Shown one piece after another: positions 19,176-29,663 of a DNA stretch of 33,783 bases (position 1 is its first letter; each line of letters starts with the position of its first letter). The position numbers were made by a program, and so were the translations under genes. Origin of the DNA: Deltaproteobacteria bacterium (GTDB lineage Bacteria; Desulfobacterota; Syntrophia; Syntrophales; UBA2210). Below the pieces are notes generated by a model. It was not told the origin of the DNA. It saw only the letters and a list, made by a program, of their open reading frames with translations, and did not search any database. The stretch spans positions 1 to 33,783 of the forward strand of contig JAGYOR010000008.1 of the NCBI GenBank assembly GCA_018399535.1. Direction: 5' to 3'.

Positions 19176-19673
19176 TCAGATTTTTCCCTGCGAAAAATCG
19201 ATGGGAATAATCATGCCTTCGATGGTGTCACTCACATCGAGAATACCGACGGTCCTGTTCCCGTTGGAACGCCCGTCCGTGGGAGATCCCGGGTTGAAAA
19301 ACAATACGCCATCGATATTTTTTACCACCGCTTCATGTGTGTGGCCGAAAACCACGCAATCGACATTTTCGAATTCCCTGGCGATTCTATCTTCGATACC
19401 GGCTGGGCTCCCCCAGCCGTGGATCATACCTATACGCCTGCCCTCAGCCTCGATAACCACTTTCGACGGCAGAACCCCGCATAATGAAGGCGGATCCATG
19501 TTCCCGCAAACCGCAACCAGGTCCTTTCCGTCGAAGGCTTCCAGAACGGCACCATCCACGATGTCTCCAGCGTGCAAAATCATTGAAACATCTTTAAATT
19601 TTTCTTTCACAATACGCTCAAGGTTCTCGTCCGGGACCCGCAGATGAGTATCGGATATAACGCCTATCTTCAT
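19176..19673 (-). CDS. YfcE/MJ0936-family metallophosphoesterase
   Basis: KIGVISDTHLRVP, ILHAGDIVDG, VCGNMD, MIHGWG, VVFGHTHEAVVK, FNPGSPTDGR. Confidence 0.94.
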   Translation of the reverse strand: MKIGVISDTHLRVPDENLERIVKEKFKDVSMILHAGDIVDGAVLEAFDGKDLVAVCGNMDPPSLCGVLPSKVVIEAEGRRIGMIHGWGSPAGIEDRIAREFENVDCVVFGHTHEAVVKNIDGVLFFNPGSPTDGRSNGNRTVGILDVSDTIEGMIIPIDFSQGKI

Positions 19674-19765
19674 GTCCTGCCTTCCTTTTGGGTCGTCATT
19701 ATATCGTCGTCATCTCAAAATTCAAGGTTTATATGGATTTGAACTCCCGTATTCCCTCTTTTGAT

Positions 19766-19794
19766 TTGACATTTCGCTTCGCCCTCGTTACGTT
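19766..19794 (+). promoter_or_regulatory. Possible sigma70 promoter upstream of the small ORF/ligA/acyP
   Basis: TTGACA (19766-19771), 17-bp spacer, TACGTT (19789-19794); perfect -35, weak -10. Confidence 0.45.
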
Positions 19795-19843
19795 ATCACC
19801 GTATTATGTAACTACCACGAAAACGAAAGAACAGATCGAAACC

Positions 19844-22426
<2,583 letters not shown>

Positions 22427-22429
<3 letters not shown>

Positions 22430-22470
22430 AAAAAGGCCTTCCCGGACCTTGCTCGTCCAGGAAAGGCCTT
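22427..22470 (-). terminator. Intrinsic terminator for the minus-strand SDR transcript
   Basis: Imperfect stem AAGGCCTTTCCTGGA / TCCGGGAAGGCCTT followed on the minus strand by a T-run; abuts the acyP stop codon. Confidence 0.8.
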
Positions 22471-22489
22471 CGTAACGACCAGCCTCTTG

Positions 22490-23302
22490 CTATTCCGGAA
22501 TAGTGAATTCCGGTGAAGCAATGGTACATCCTCCGTCGACAAGAATTGTCTCTCCGGTCGTGAAACTCGACGCTTCCGAAGCCAGGTAAATAATGGCTCC
22601 CGCGATCTCGTCGGGATCCCCCACCCTCTTGAGGGGAACATTTTTCGCGAGCTCGGCCTTTTCAGCTTTCGCCTGTTCCTCGGGCAGATGGAACCAGTGT
22701 GAATCAAGCATCTTGGTGCTAATCGGTCCGGGGGCTACCGCGTTTGCCCTGATGTTGTACGGAGCCAGCTCCAGTGCCATGGATTTCGTCGCCATAATGA
22801 CGCCGGCCTTCGAAATGGAATAAATTCCGACAAAAGGTTCGGGCTTGTAGCCGTCCATCGACGCAACGTTGATAATCGATCCCCTGCCCTGCTCCTTCAT
22901 GATCTTCGCCACCGCCTGGCTCATAAAATACAGCCCCTTCAGATTCAGGTTTATGATGGTGTCCCAGAGCCGTTCTTCGTTATCGAAAATGCTTCCCATG
23001 GCCGGCGAACACCCCGCGTTGTTCACCAGTATGTCGATCCGTCCAAACTCGTCCATGACCTTTCCGACGAGCGTCGAGATGTTGTCCATTTTCCCGATAT
23101 GGGCGGCTATCGGCGTGGCCTTTCTCCCCGTGGCACGCACTTCTTCCGCAACATTTTCAAGGTCGGGCAGCTTTCGGCTCGTCACGACCACATCCGCACC
23201 CGCCTTGGCCAGCCCGATCGCCGCGGCTCTTCCTATGCCCCTGCTTCCTCCGGTAACCACGGCAACTTTGCCTTCAAGAGAAAAACGTGAAAGATCATTC
23301 AT
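22490..23302 (-). CDS. SDR-family oxidoreductase 1 (predicted NADP(H)-preferring)
   Basis: VVTGGSRGIGRAAA, VVVTSRK after beta2, DILVNNAG, YSISKAG (YxxxK). Confidence 0.93.
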   Translation of the reverse strand: MNDLSRFSLEGKVAVVTGGSRGIGRAAAIGLAKAGADVVVTSRKLPDLENVAEEVRATGRKATPIAAHIGKMDNISTLVGKVMDEFGRIDILVNNAGCSPAMGSIFDNEERLWDTIINLNLKGLYFMSQAVAKIMKEQGRGSIINVASMDGYKPEPFVGIYSISKAGVIMATKSMALELAPYNIRANAVAPGPISTKMLDSHWFHLPEEQAKAEKAELAKNVPLKRVGDPDEIAGAIIYLASEASSFTTGETILVDGGCTIASPEFTIPE

Positions 23303-23389
23303 TTTTCTGCCTCCTGTCTGTCAAACATGTTCTGATTTATTATTCTGGAGTCTCGTGCTCAAGCGGCCTTCCCGTTTCTGAACAAAGAA

Positions 23390-23411
23390 GGGCAGCGTCC
23401 ATACGCTGCCC
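23390..23411 (-). terminator. Hairpin downstream of the dehydratase gene, possible weak terminator
   Basis: GGGCAGCGT-CCAT-ACGCTGCCC, 9-bp perfect stem with 4-nt loop, followed on the minus strand by TTCTTTGTT. Confidence 0.6.
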
Positions 23412-23458
23412 CCCTTTTCTCCTGCATATGTCTGTTCAGCGCACTGCGTAAGAGAAAC

Positions 23459-24934
23459 TCAGTCCTTTGTAATTCCGGCGAGACGCCTGACGAGATCTTT
23501 CCGGTCCTCTATGTCGTACTGCGTGGTGATCGCTATCTGTTCCATTACGGGCGATCCACCGCCGTGATAATTCCCCATATTCGTGATTCCGCCTGTCGCC
23601 GAACAGAGAATATCTCCCATGAAACGCCAGAAGTTGGCGGCGTTCTTCGCGGATATCTTCGGATTCCTCATCACGTATTTCTCAAGCAGGTCCTTCGTTT
23701 CAGGATTCACCCAGTCTTCTTCGTAGGGGAATGTGGCCGGAACGCCGCCGGATATGTCGCAAAGAATTTCCTGTTCCCGGTAAACCGCCTCGCCGGTCAG
23801 GCAACGCCCCACGTTGGCATAAATGGAATTGGGAATGAAACTGCCGGGACCGTAGGGAACGAATCCGACACCGGGCATGTAAACCTCGGCCTTACCCTGA
23901 TCAGACGCCGTGTAACCGGCGGCATATCCGAGTTCCGTTGTCAGTATGATCTCTGCCAGTTTTTCGCGCACATGACCGATTTTATGAATATTGTTCATCT
24001 CCGCTGCAAGGGCGGCCGATCCCAGGAGCACGTCGCCGATGGCGGGCTTGCATCCGGAATAGCTGTGGCGGTGGAAAAGGGCGAAGAGCAGTGCCAGAAC
24101 GCCACCGTGTAAGTGTTCTCCGTTCAGAAACACGCGATCCCAGGGCACGAAACAATCATCAAAAATTACGTATGAATCCGTGGCTCCCGGCATGAAACCA
24201 CGGGGGAAATGCTCGCGTTTCCGGTAATTGTGAACAGTAACCACCTGCTTTACGCCTTCCCAGTCGCCGGGAACGGCGAAGGCCACGGCATAGTCCTTGT
24301 CTTCGGGGCGCAGCGATCGCGTGGGAACGACAAGAATTTCATCGGCCACCGACGCTTCAGATATGTGAAGCTTGCATCCCGAAACGACGATGCCGTCGCT
24401 TTTTGTTTCCTTCACGCGTACGTAAAGATCGGGATCGACCTGCTCGTGGGGCCGTTTCAGACGGTCGCCCTTGACATCGGTCTGAGCGCAGCAACCGATC
24501 AGATCTTCGGTCTGAAAACGTTCCAGCCATTTTTTGAAGTTCTCGTGATACTGGGTGGAACCGTTGTTCTGTTTGTCCGCCTCATAGCTTACGTTATAAA
24601 TGGCGTTTGTCGCGTCGATGCCCATGCACCGCTGGATGCATCCACCGACCTCGCGGCACAGATACCGCGTCATGTCCTGTTTCTTGTGAAGATCATCGGC
24701 ACTCATGTGAATGTGGGTAAAACGGTTGATCGTTTCTCCCGTCAGGTGGGACTTCGCCAGCATGAGTTCCTGAATTTTGGGATCAGGATCCTGGGCTTTG
24801 TCGTAGGTTGTCGCCATGACATCAATGGTGGGCATCTGAACTTCGTCCGCCCGATCGATTTTCTCGCCGTTGAAGTACACATTGCGCTTCATTTTCCCCA
24901 ACGCCTCGATGTACTGCTCCTTCGTCCTCAGCAT
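23459..24934 (-). CDS. 4-hydroxybutyryl-CoA dehydratase / 4-hydroxyphenylacetate 3-monooxygenase superfamily protein
   Basis: MLRTKEQYIEALGKMKRNVYFNGEKI N-terminus; CIQRC and HRHSYSGCK match the [4Fe-4S]-binding residues of the dehydratase subgroup (C-x3-C, H-x6-C). Confidence 0.9.
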   Translation of the reverse strand: MLRTKEQYIEALGKMKRNVYFNGEKIDRADEVQMPTIDVMATTYDKAQDPDPKIQELMLAKSHLTGETINRFTHIHMSADDLHKKQDMTRYLCREVGGCIQRCMGIDATNAIYNVSYEADKQNNGSTQYHENFKKWLERFQTEDLIGCCAQTDVKGDRLKRPHEQVDPDLYVRVKETKSDGIVVSGCKLHISEASVADEILVVPTRSLRPEDKDYAVAFAVPGDWEGVKQVVTVHNYRKREHFPRGFMPGATDSYVIFDDCFVPWDRVFLNGEHLHGGVLALLFALFHRHSYSGCKPAIGDVLLGSAALAAEMNNIHKIGHVREKLAEIILTTELGYAAGYTASDQGKAEVYMPGVGFVPYGPGSFIPNSIYANVGRCLTGEAVYREQEILCDISGGVPATFPYEEDWVNPETKDLLEKYVMRNPKISAKNAANFWRFMGDILCSATGGITNMGNYHGGGSPVMEQIAITTQYDIEDRKDLVRRLAGITKD

Positions 24935-25337
24935 ACGTATTTCTCTCCTTTCAATTAAGCCCTTGAACAGGGCAATATAGTGTCAGCTAACGCTGCGGGT
25001 ACTTCTCTGAGTGCGTGTAACTCCGACGGCCGGAATCTCCCGAGACAGAATGGAAAAAGGGACCGCATCAGGGTAATTACTCCACAACCAAGTTATTGGC
25101 GAATATAATTCAATACAACATTCACTGATATCATCCATTCCCCTAGATATCGCTTCGAATTATCTCAGATTACCGAATACGATCCGCTCGTTTACCAGTT
25201 TTTTTGACTCGTTACAGTCGCCGCAAACATGCTTCCATGCCAAGAGGTACAAGCTTCCCCCGTCGAAACATATATGGTATTGAACGACTTTTACAAAATA
25301 AACGGTCCCTTCGAGTGACCGTCATGGAGGGTTCACA

Positions 25338-26156
25338 ATGCGTCTTAAAGATAAAGTGGCCGTCGTCACGGGAGGCGGCGGCGGACTGGGAGAAGGAATC
25401 TGCCGCTGCCTGGCGCGGGAAGGAGCCAACGTTGCGGTAAGCGACATCAGCCTGGCAGCGGCCCGGCGTGTGGCTGATGTTGTGTCGGGAATGGGATGCC
25501 GTTCGACAGCCATCGAAACCGACGTGCGAGACGACAAACAGTGTCGGCGCATGGTCGAGGAAACCGGAGACACCCTGGGCGGTCTCGACATTCTTGTTTG
25601 CAACGCCGGGTTCGGAGGATATTCATCGGATCGTCCAGCTGATCTTCCCCTGTCAGTTGAAAATATTTCGGAGGAAGAATGGGACCTGACGTTTGACGTC
25701 AACATGAAAGGTGTTTTCCTCTGCAACAGGGCCGTTATTCCCCGTTTCAAAAAGCAGAAAAGCGGGAAAATAATCAATATCGCCTCCATAGGCGGACGAA
25801 TGCCCCTGGACTTTCTTGCCCACTACGACGCCAGCAAGGCCGGTGTCATCGCTTTCACGCAGGCTGTCGCAATGCACATGGCGAGACACGGCGTCAACGT
25901 CAACGCTGTCTGCCCCGGACTTGTTAAAACCGAAATGGGCCGCTCCATGGGAATCATGCTGGGTCGATCCCATCCCGTGTTCAAGGGCATGGATCCGGAC
26001 ACCGTCTTTGAGAAACTGGTAAATAATTCCGTCCGCAAGCGAACGCCCCAGACGCCCGAGGACATCGGGAACGCGGTCGCATTCCTCGCATCCGACGACG
26101 CATCGGAAATCGTGGGACAAAGCATCAATGTATGCGGCGGAATGTATTTCAGTTGA
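25338..26156 (+). CDS. SDR-family oxidoreductase 2 (predicted NAD(H)-preferring)
   Basis: VVTGGGGGLGEGIC, VAVSDIS (Asp after beta2), DILVCNAG, YDASKAG (YxxxK). Confidence 0.93.
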   Translation: MRLKDKVAVVTGGGGGLGEGICRCLAREGANVAVSDISLAAARRVADVVSGMGCRSTAIETDVRDDKQCRRMVEETGDTLGGLDILVCNAGFGGYSSDRPADLPLSVENISEEEWDLTFDVNMKGVFLCNRAVIPRFKKQKSGKIINIASIGGRMPLDFLAHYDASKAGVIAFTQAVAMHMARHGVNVNAVCPGLVKTEMGRSMGIMLGRSHPVFKGMDPDTVFEKLVNNSVRKRTPQTPEDIGNAVAFLASDDASEIVGQSINVCGGMYFS

Positions 26157-26210
26157 TCTTCTTAACGCCCGTTTTCCGGAACCGATGATGATCGTTACGG
26201 CCGTGCCGCC

Positions 26211-27074
26211 ATGAACGACTGGTACCTCTTTTCACTTGCAGCACTGATTCTGTTCGGACTGCAACGTTTCCTTTACAAGGTATCGGCCGAGGAAGGCTGC
26301 AACAGTGTACTCACCTCGCTCGCTTTTATGGGTACGGTGACGTGTCTCAGCACACTGTTTTTTCTTCTTTCGCGGACTTCCGTCGGTAATACGGCCTTTC
26401 TCCTCGTCATATCGACCGTCAACGGCCTTTCCTTTTTGGCGGGAACACTCGCATCCATGGAGGCCCTGAAGCGTATTCCCGCCACGACGGTTTTGCCTCT
26501 TATACGCCTGAATACCGTCCTGGTGGTACTTTTCGGTATATTCTACTTCGGTGAAAATCCGTCCATGTACCAGTATATCGGCATCGTGATCTCGCTGGCG
26601 GTTATTATTGTTCTCGCCCGTTCCTCCGCATCCGTTCCCGCCGCCGGGCGACGCAAAACAGGCCGCGGCATTGCCTACGCCGCCGTTGCCCTTGTTGCGG
26701 GAGCCGTTGCCGCGGTTTCAAGTGCGTTCGCCGCACACGCCGTCGACAAACTCGCTTTCATGTCGCTCTCCTACCTGATGGGCACAATTTTTTCTTTTGC
26801 GCTCTACCGCCGCCGGGCCTTCACCGGATGCGCCGCTACAGTCCGTAAAACCGTGGGAATCGGCGTCTGCATCGGCATCATAAACTTTGCCGGTTTTTAC
26901 GCGCTTCTCCACGCTCTCGCGGCCGGACCGGTTTCAGTCATCATGCCCGCCACGGGGCTCTATTTTGTTGTCACAGTACTTCTTTCGGTTGCTGTCTACA
27001 GAGAAAAACTTGATTTGATCCGTTTCTCGGCTCTTGTCATGACGGTCGCTGCCATTATCCTGTTGAGATGGTAG
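26211..27074 (+). CDS. EamA/DMT-superfamily transporter
   Basis: About 10 hydrophobic segments in 287 aa in two halves; LAGTLASMEALKRIPATTVLPLIRLNTVLVVLFGIFYFGENPSMYQYIGIVISLAVII is a typical EamA half. Confidence 0.85.
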   Translation: MNDWYLFSLAALILFGLQRFLYKVSAEEGCNSVLTSLAFMGTVTCLSTLFFLLSRTSVGNTAFLLVISTVNGLSFLAGTLASMEALKRIPATTVLPLIRLNTVLVVLFGIFYFGENPSMYQYIGIVISLAVIIVLARSSASVPAAGRRKTGRGIAYAAVALVAGAVAAVSSAFAAHAVDKLAFMSLSYLMGTIFSFALYRRRAFTGCAATVRKTVGIGVCIGIINFAGFYALLHALAAGPVSVIMPATGLYFVVTVLLSVAVYREKLDLIRFSALVMTVAAIILLRW

Positions 27075-27107
27075 TTATTCGACCCGCGTTCTGATCTATT
27101 TGTGGAA

Positions 27108-28298
27108 TTAGCGGGGTTTCTCAAGCTCGTCGAATACTTCCCGAAAGCCTTTCATGGCGTTCATGATCGTCGAGTCATCGACGCAGTAAGCGACTCGAAT
27201 ATAGCCGGGCCCGGCGAAACCGCTTCCCGGCACGGTAAGAATATTTTTCCGCTGAAGCTCCTGCACGAACGCAACATCATCTTCCATCAGGCTTTTCAGA
27301 AACAGGTAAAATGCCCCTTCCGGCCTGACCACATCGTACCCGATATCCTGCAGACCATCGCAAAGGAGATCCCGTTTTCGACGATAATCGTCGAGGGCGA
27401 CCTTCGTTCCCTGAAGCCGGGCGACGACACGCTGCATCAGGCCGGGCGCGTTGACAAACCCGAGAATTCTCGTGGCCAGCGCGATACCATCGAGAATAAG
27501 TCCGGCGTCGGAAGCTTCCGGATTTACGGCAATAAAACCAATACGTTCCCCCGGGATGGAAAGGCTTTTCGAATAGGAGGTGGCCGTTATGCTGTTCCTG
27601 TACGACGCCAGGATACTCGGAACCTCCCTGCCGTCATAGACGATGTCGCGATAGGGTTCATCGGCAACCAGGTATATGTCCCGGTTAAGTTCCCCTGACT
27701 TACGCTCCAGCAGGACGGCCAGCTCCCCTATCGATGAGGTGTCGTAGATTTTCCCCGTGGGGTTGTTCGGTGAATTGACAAGGATGGCCCTCGTGCGCCC
27801 GGATACCGCGGCTTCAATTGCGTCCAGGTCAAGAGAAAAATCGGGCCGCGTCGGCACGAATCGCGCTACGCCTCCCATGTTGTCCACATAAAAGCGATAT
27901 TCTGCGAAAAACGGCGTCGGAATGATTACCTCGTCGCCGGGATCGAGCAGCGTCTTGAAGACCACATTGAGTCCCCCCGCGGCGCCGCAGGCCATGACCA
28001 CCTGTTTCCAGGAAATGTGAATGCCCTGTGTTTTTTCCAGGTACGAGGCGACGGCCCTTCTGGTTTCTTCAAAGCCGGCGTTCGGCATATAGCCGTGCAT
28101 GCCCCGTTGATCAGACTCCACCACTTCCTTCATCGCTGCGTGGAACTCGGCGGGCGGCGGCAGATTGGGATTCCCGAGGCTGAAATCGAAGACATTGTCT
28201 TCTCCGAAGCGTGCCTTCAGCTCGAGACCTTCTTCAAACATCCTGCGAATCCATGAAGACTGCGTCATGAATGTCGTCATCTTTTCCGCTATCGCCAT
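27108..28298 (-). CDS. Class I/II pyridoxal-phosphate-dependent aminotransferase
   Basis: FSLGNPNLPPP, NSPNNPTGKIYD, VADEPYRDIVYDG, SYSKSLSIPGERIGFI (PLP Lys), GYIRVAYC. Confidence 0.94.
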   Translation of the reverse strand: MAIAEKMTTFMTQSSWIRRMFEEGLELKARFGEDNVFDFSLGNPNLPPPAEFHAAMKEVVESDQRGMHGYMPNAGFEETRRAVASYLEKTQGIHISWKQVVMACGAAGGLNVVFKTLLDPGDEVIIPTPFFAEYRFYVDNMGGVARFVPTRPDFSLDLDAIEAAVSGRTRAILVNSPNNPTGKIYDTSSIGELAVLLERKSGELNRDIYLVADEPYRDIVYDGREVPSILASYRNSITATSYSKSLSIPGERIGFIAVNPEASDAGLILDGIALATRILGFVNAPGLMQRVVARLQGTKVALDDYRRKRDLLCDGLQDIGYDVVRPEGAFYLFLKSLMEDDVAFVQELQRKNILTVPGSGFAGPGYIRVAYCVDDSTIMNAMKGFREVFDELEKPR

Positions 28299-28364
28299 AA
28301 CCCGACTCCTTCCCACAAATTTCTACGGCCCCCGTCCCTGAACAGGTCGGGCTTCCCCCGGTCC

Positions 28365-28406
28365 GGCTCTCTCCGACGCGGCTGCCGCCAGCTCTAGCAG
28401 AGAGCC
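28365..28406 (-). other. GC-rich hairpin in the acyltransferase-aminotransferase intergenic leader
   Basis: 8-bp perfect arms GGCTCTCT (28365-28372) and AGAGAGCC (28399-28406) with inner GCGG/CCGC pairing. Confidence 0.5.
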
Positions 28407-28478
28407 GTTAAAAGGGCAACCTTTCCTTTGCCTGAGTCACCCCGCGAACCGTCGGCCGGAAGACGGAAACACCCCCGA

Positions 28479-29411
28479 TCACGCCGTACGGTTTCGCCGA
28501 CCGGGATCTTCACCGCCGTATTCCGCAATCAGTCCTTCCAGTAGCTCGTCTTTTTTATGCCACATGTCCCTCACCCAGGCCTGGAAGTTTGCCCTGAACT
28601 GCTCGTCGCCCATGTAGTCTCCCCGCAGAAACTCCTCCGGAATAATATGCTCCTTGACGCGTACCACGATCCTCGACATGCGTCCGCAGAGAAAATCCCA
28701 GAACCTGGCGGGACCATCCGGGTAGAGAATCGTCACATCCAATATTTTTTTTATCTTACCGTCCATGGCGCCGAGCGCGAAGGCAAGCCCGCCCGCTTTT
28801 GGTTTCAGCAGATGACGGTAGGGGGATTTCTGTTCCTCGTGTTTTTCGGGCGTAAAACGGGTCCCTTCAATAAAATTCAGAATAGACACGGGCGTGTGCG
28901 CGTAGCGCTCGCACATTTTTCGAGTTGTTTCCAGGTCCTTCCCCTGCATGCCCGGGTGCTTTGCCAGATACGACTTCGAATACCGCTTCATGAAAGGATA
29001 GTCGAGCGCCCACCAGGCGCTGCCCAGAATGGGAATCCAGGCGAGTTCCTTTTTGAGGAAAAATTTCGGAAAGGGTATCCTGTTGCCGAACGTCCGCAGA
29101 AGGACGACGATGTCGGTCCATGACTGGTGATTGCTGTTTACGAAATACCACTCATCCCTGCGCAGACCCTCAATACCCTTGATATCCCAGGTAACGTTCA
29201 GGGCCAGTTTCAATGAAAGCAGGACTCCTCCTATCCATCCCCGGACCACCGCCATTACACGGCGAGCGTTGCGCGCCTGGAAGTCCTCGTTTCGCACAAG
29301 AAGTTTTGCTGCGGCCAGGACATGGACCGGCAGGGCCCAGATCAGCGTATCGAGTGTGACGAACAGGATGCAGGTAATTCCGAGCAACGGAGGCGGCAGA
29401 AAAGAAAGCAT
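28479..29411 (-). CDS. PlsC-like acyltransferase (YihG/1-acylglycerol-3-phosphate acyltransferase family)
   Basis: NSNHQSWTDIVVLLR (HX4D variant), PFPKFFLKKELAWIPILGSAWWALDYPFMKR, FIEGTRFTPEK. Confidence 0.9.
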   Translation of the reverse strand: MLSFLPPPLLGITCILFVTLDTLIWALPVHVLAAAKLLVRNEDFQARNARRVMAVVRGWIGGVLLSLKLALNVTWDIKGIEGLRRDEWYFVNSNHQSWTDIVVLLRTFGNRIPFPKFFLKKELAWIPILGSAWWALDYPFMKRYSKSYLAKHPGMQGKDLETTRKMCERYAHTPVSILNFIEGTRFTPEKHEEQKSPYRHLLKPKAGGLAFALGAMDGKIKKILDVTILYPDGPARFWDFLCGRMSRIVVRVKEHIIPEEFLRGDYMGDEQFRANFQAWVRDMWHKKDELLEGLIAEYGGEDPGRRNRTA

Positions 29412-29571
29412 TTTTTACTCCTCTGTATTCGGCGGCTATTGTATATGTATGCACCGAATCGTCTTTTTGATTCAAGCCCTGAAAATTCTTTTCTCGAAAA
29501 ACCGAAGACGCATTACACTATTTTTGTTTCCTTTTCGAATAATTAAAAAACACATCGGAAAGCGGATAATC

Positions 29572-29600
29572 TTGACAGGAGTCTCTCATTTTCCTATAGT
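29572..29600 (+). promoter_or_regulatory. Near-consensus sigma70 promoter for the UPF0182 gene
   Basis: TTGACA (29572-29577), 17-bp spacer, TATAGT (29595-29600). Confidence 0.8.
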
Positions 29601-29663
29601 CTGTCTCGATTCCGAAAATTTACGGCAGCGCGGATTCACCGCGCAAGGCGAGGGAGTTACATT

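Noticed and set aside
24209-24958. 249-aa plus-strand ORF opposite the dehydratase gene
   Set aside because: Mirror of a well-supported coding region and runs into its start region.
28321-28370. SRP RNA-like motif (CAGGTCGGG...GGTCCGG)
   Set aside because: Lacks the conserved GGAAGGAAGCAGCC core of 4.5S/SRP RNA.
28400-28450. Possible glycine riboswitch (minus strand GTGACTCAGGCAAAGG resembles the 3' conserved CTCAGGCAAAAGGAC)
   Set aside because: The other conserved aptamer blocks (GGAGAG start, CCGAAGGGGCAA) are not found at the expected places, so the resemblance is probably chance; an Rfam search would settle it.
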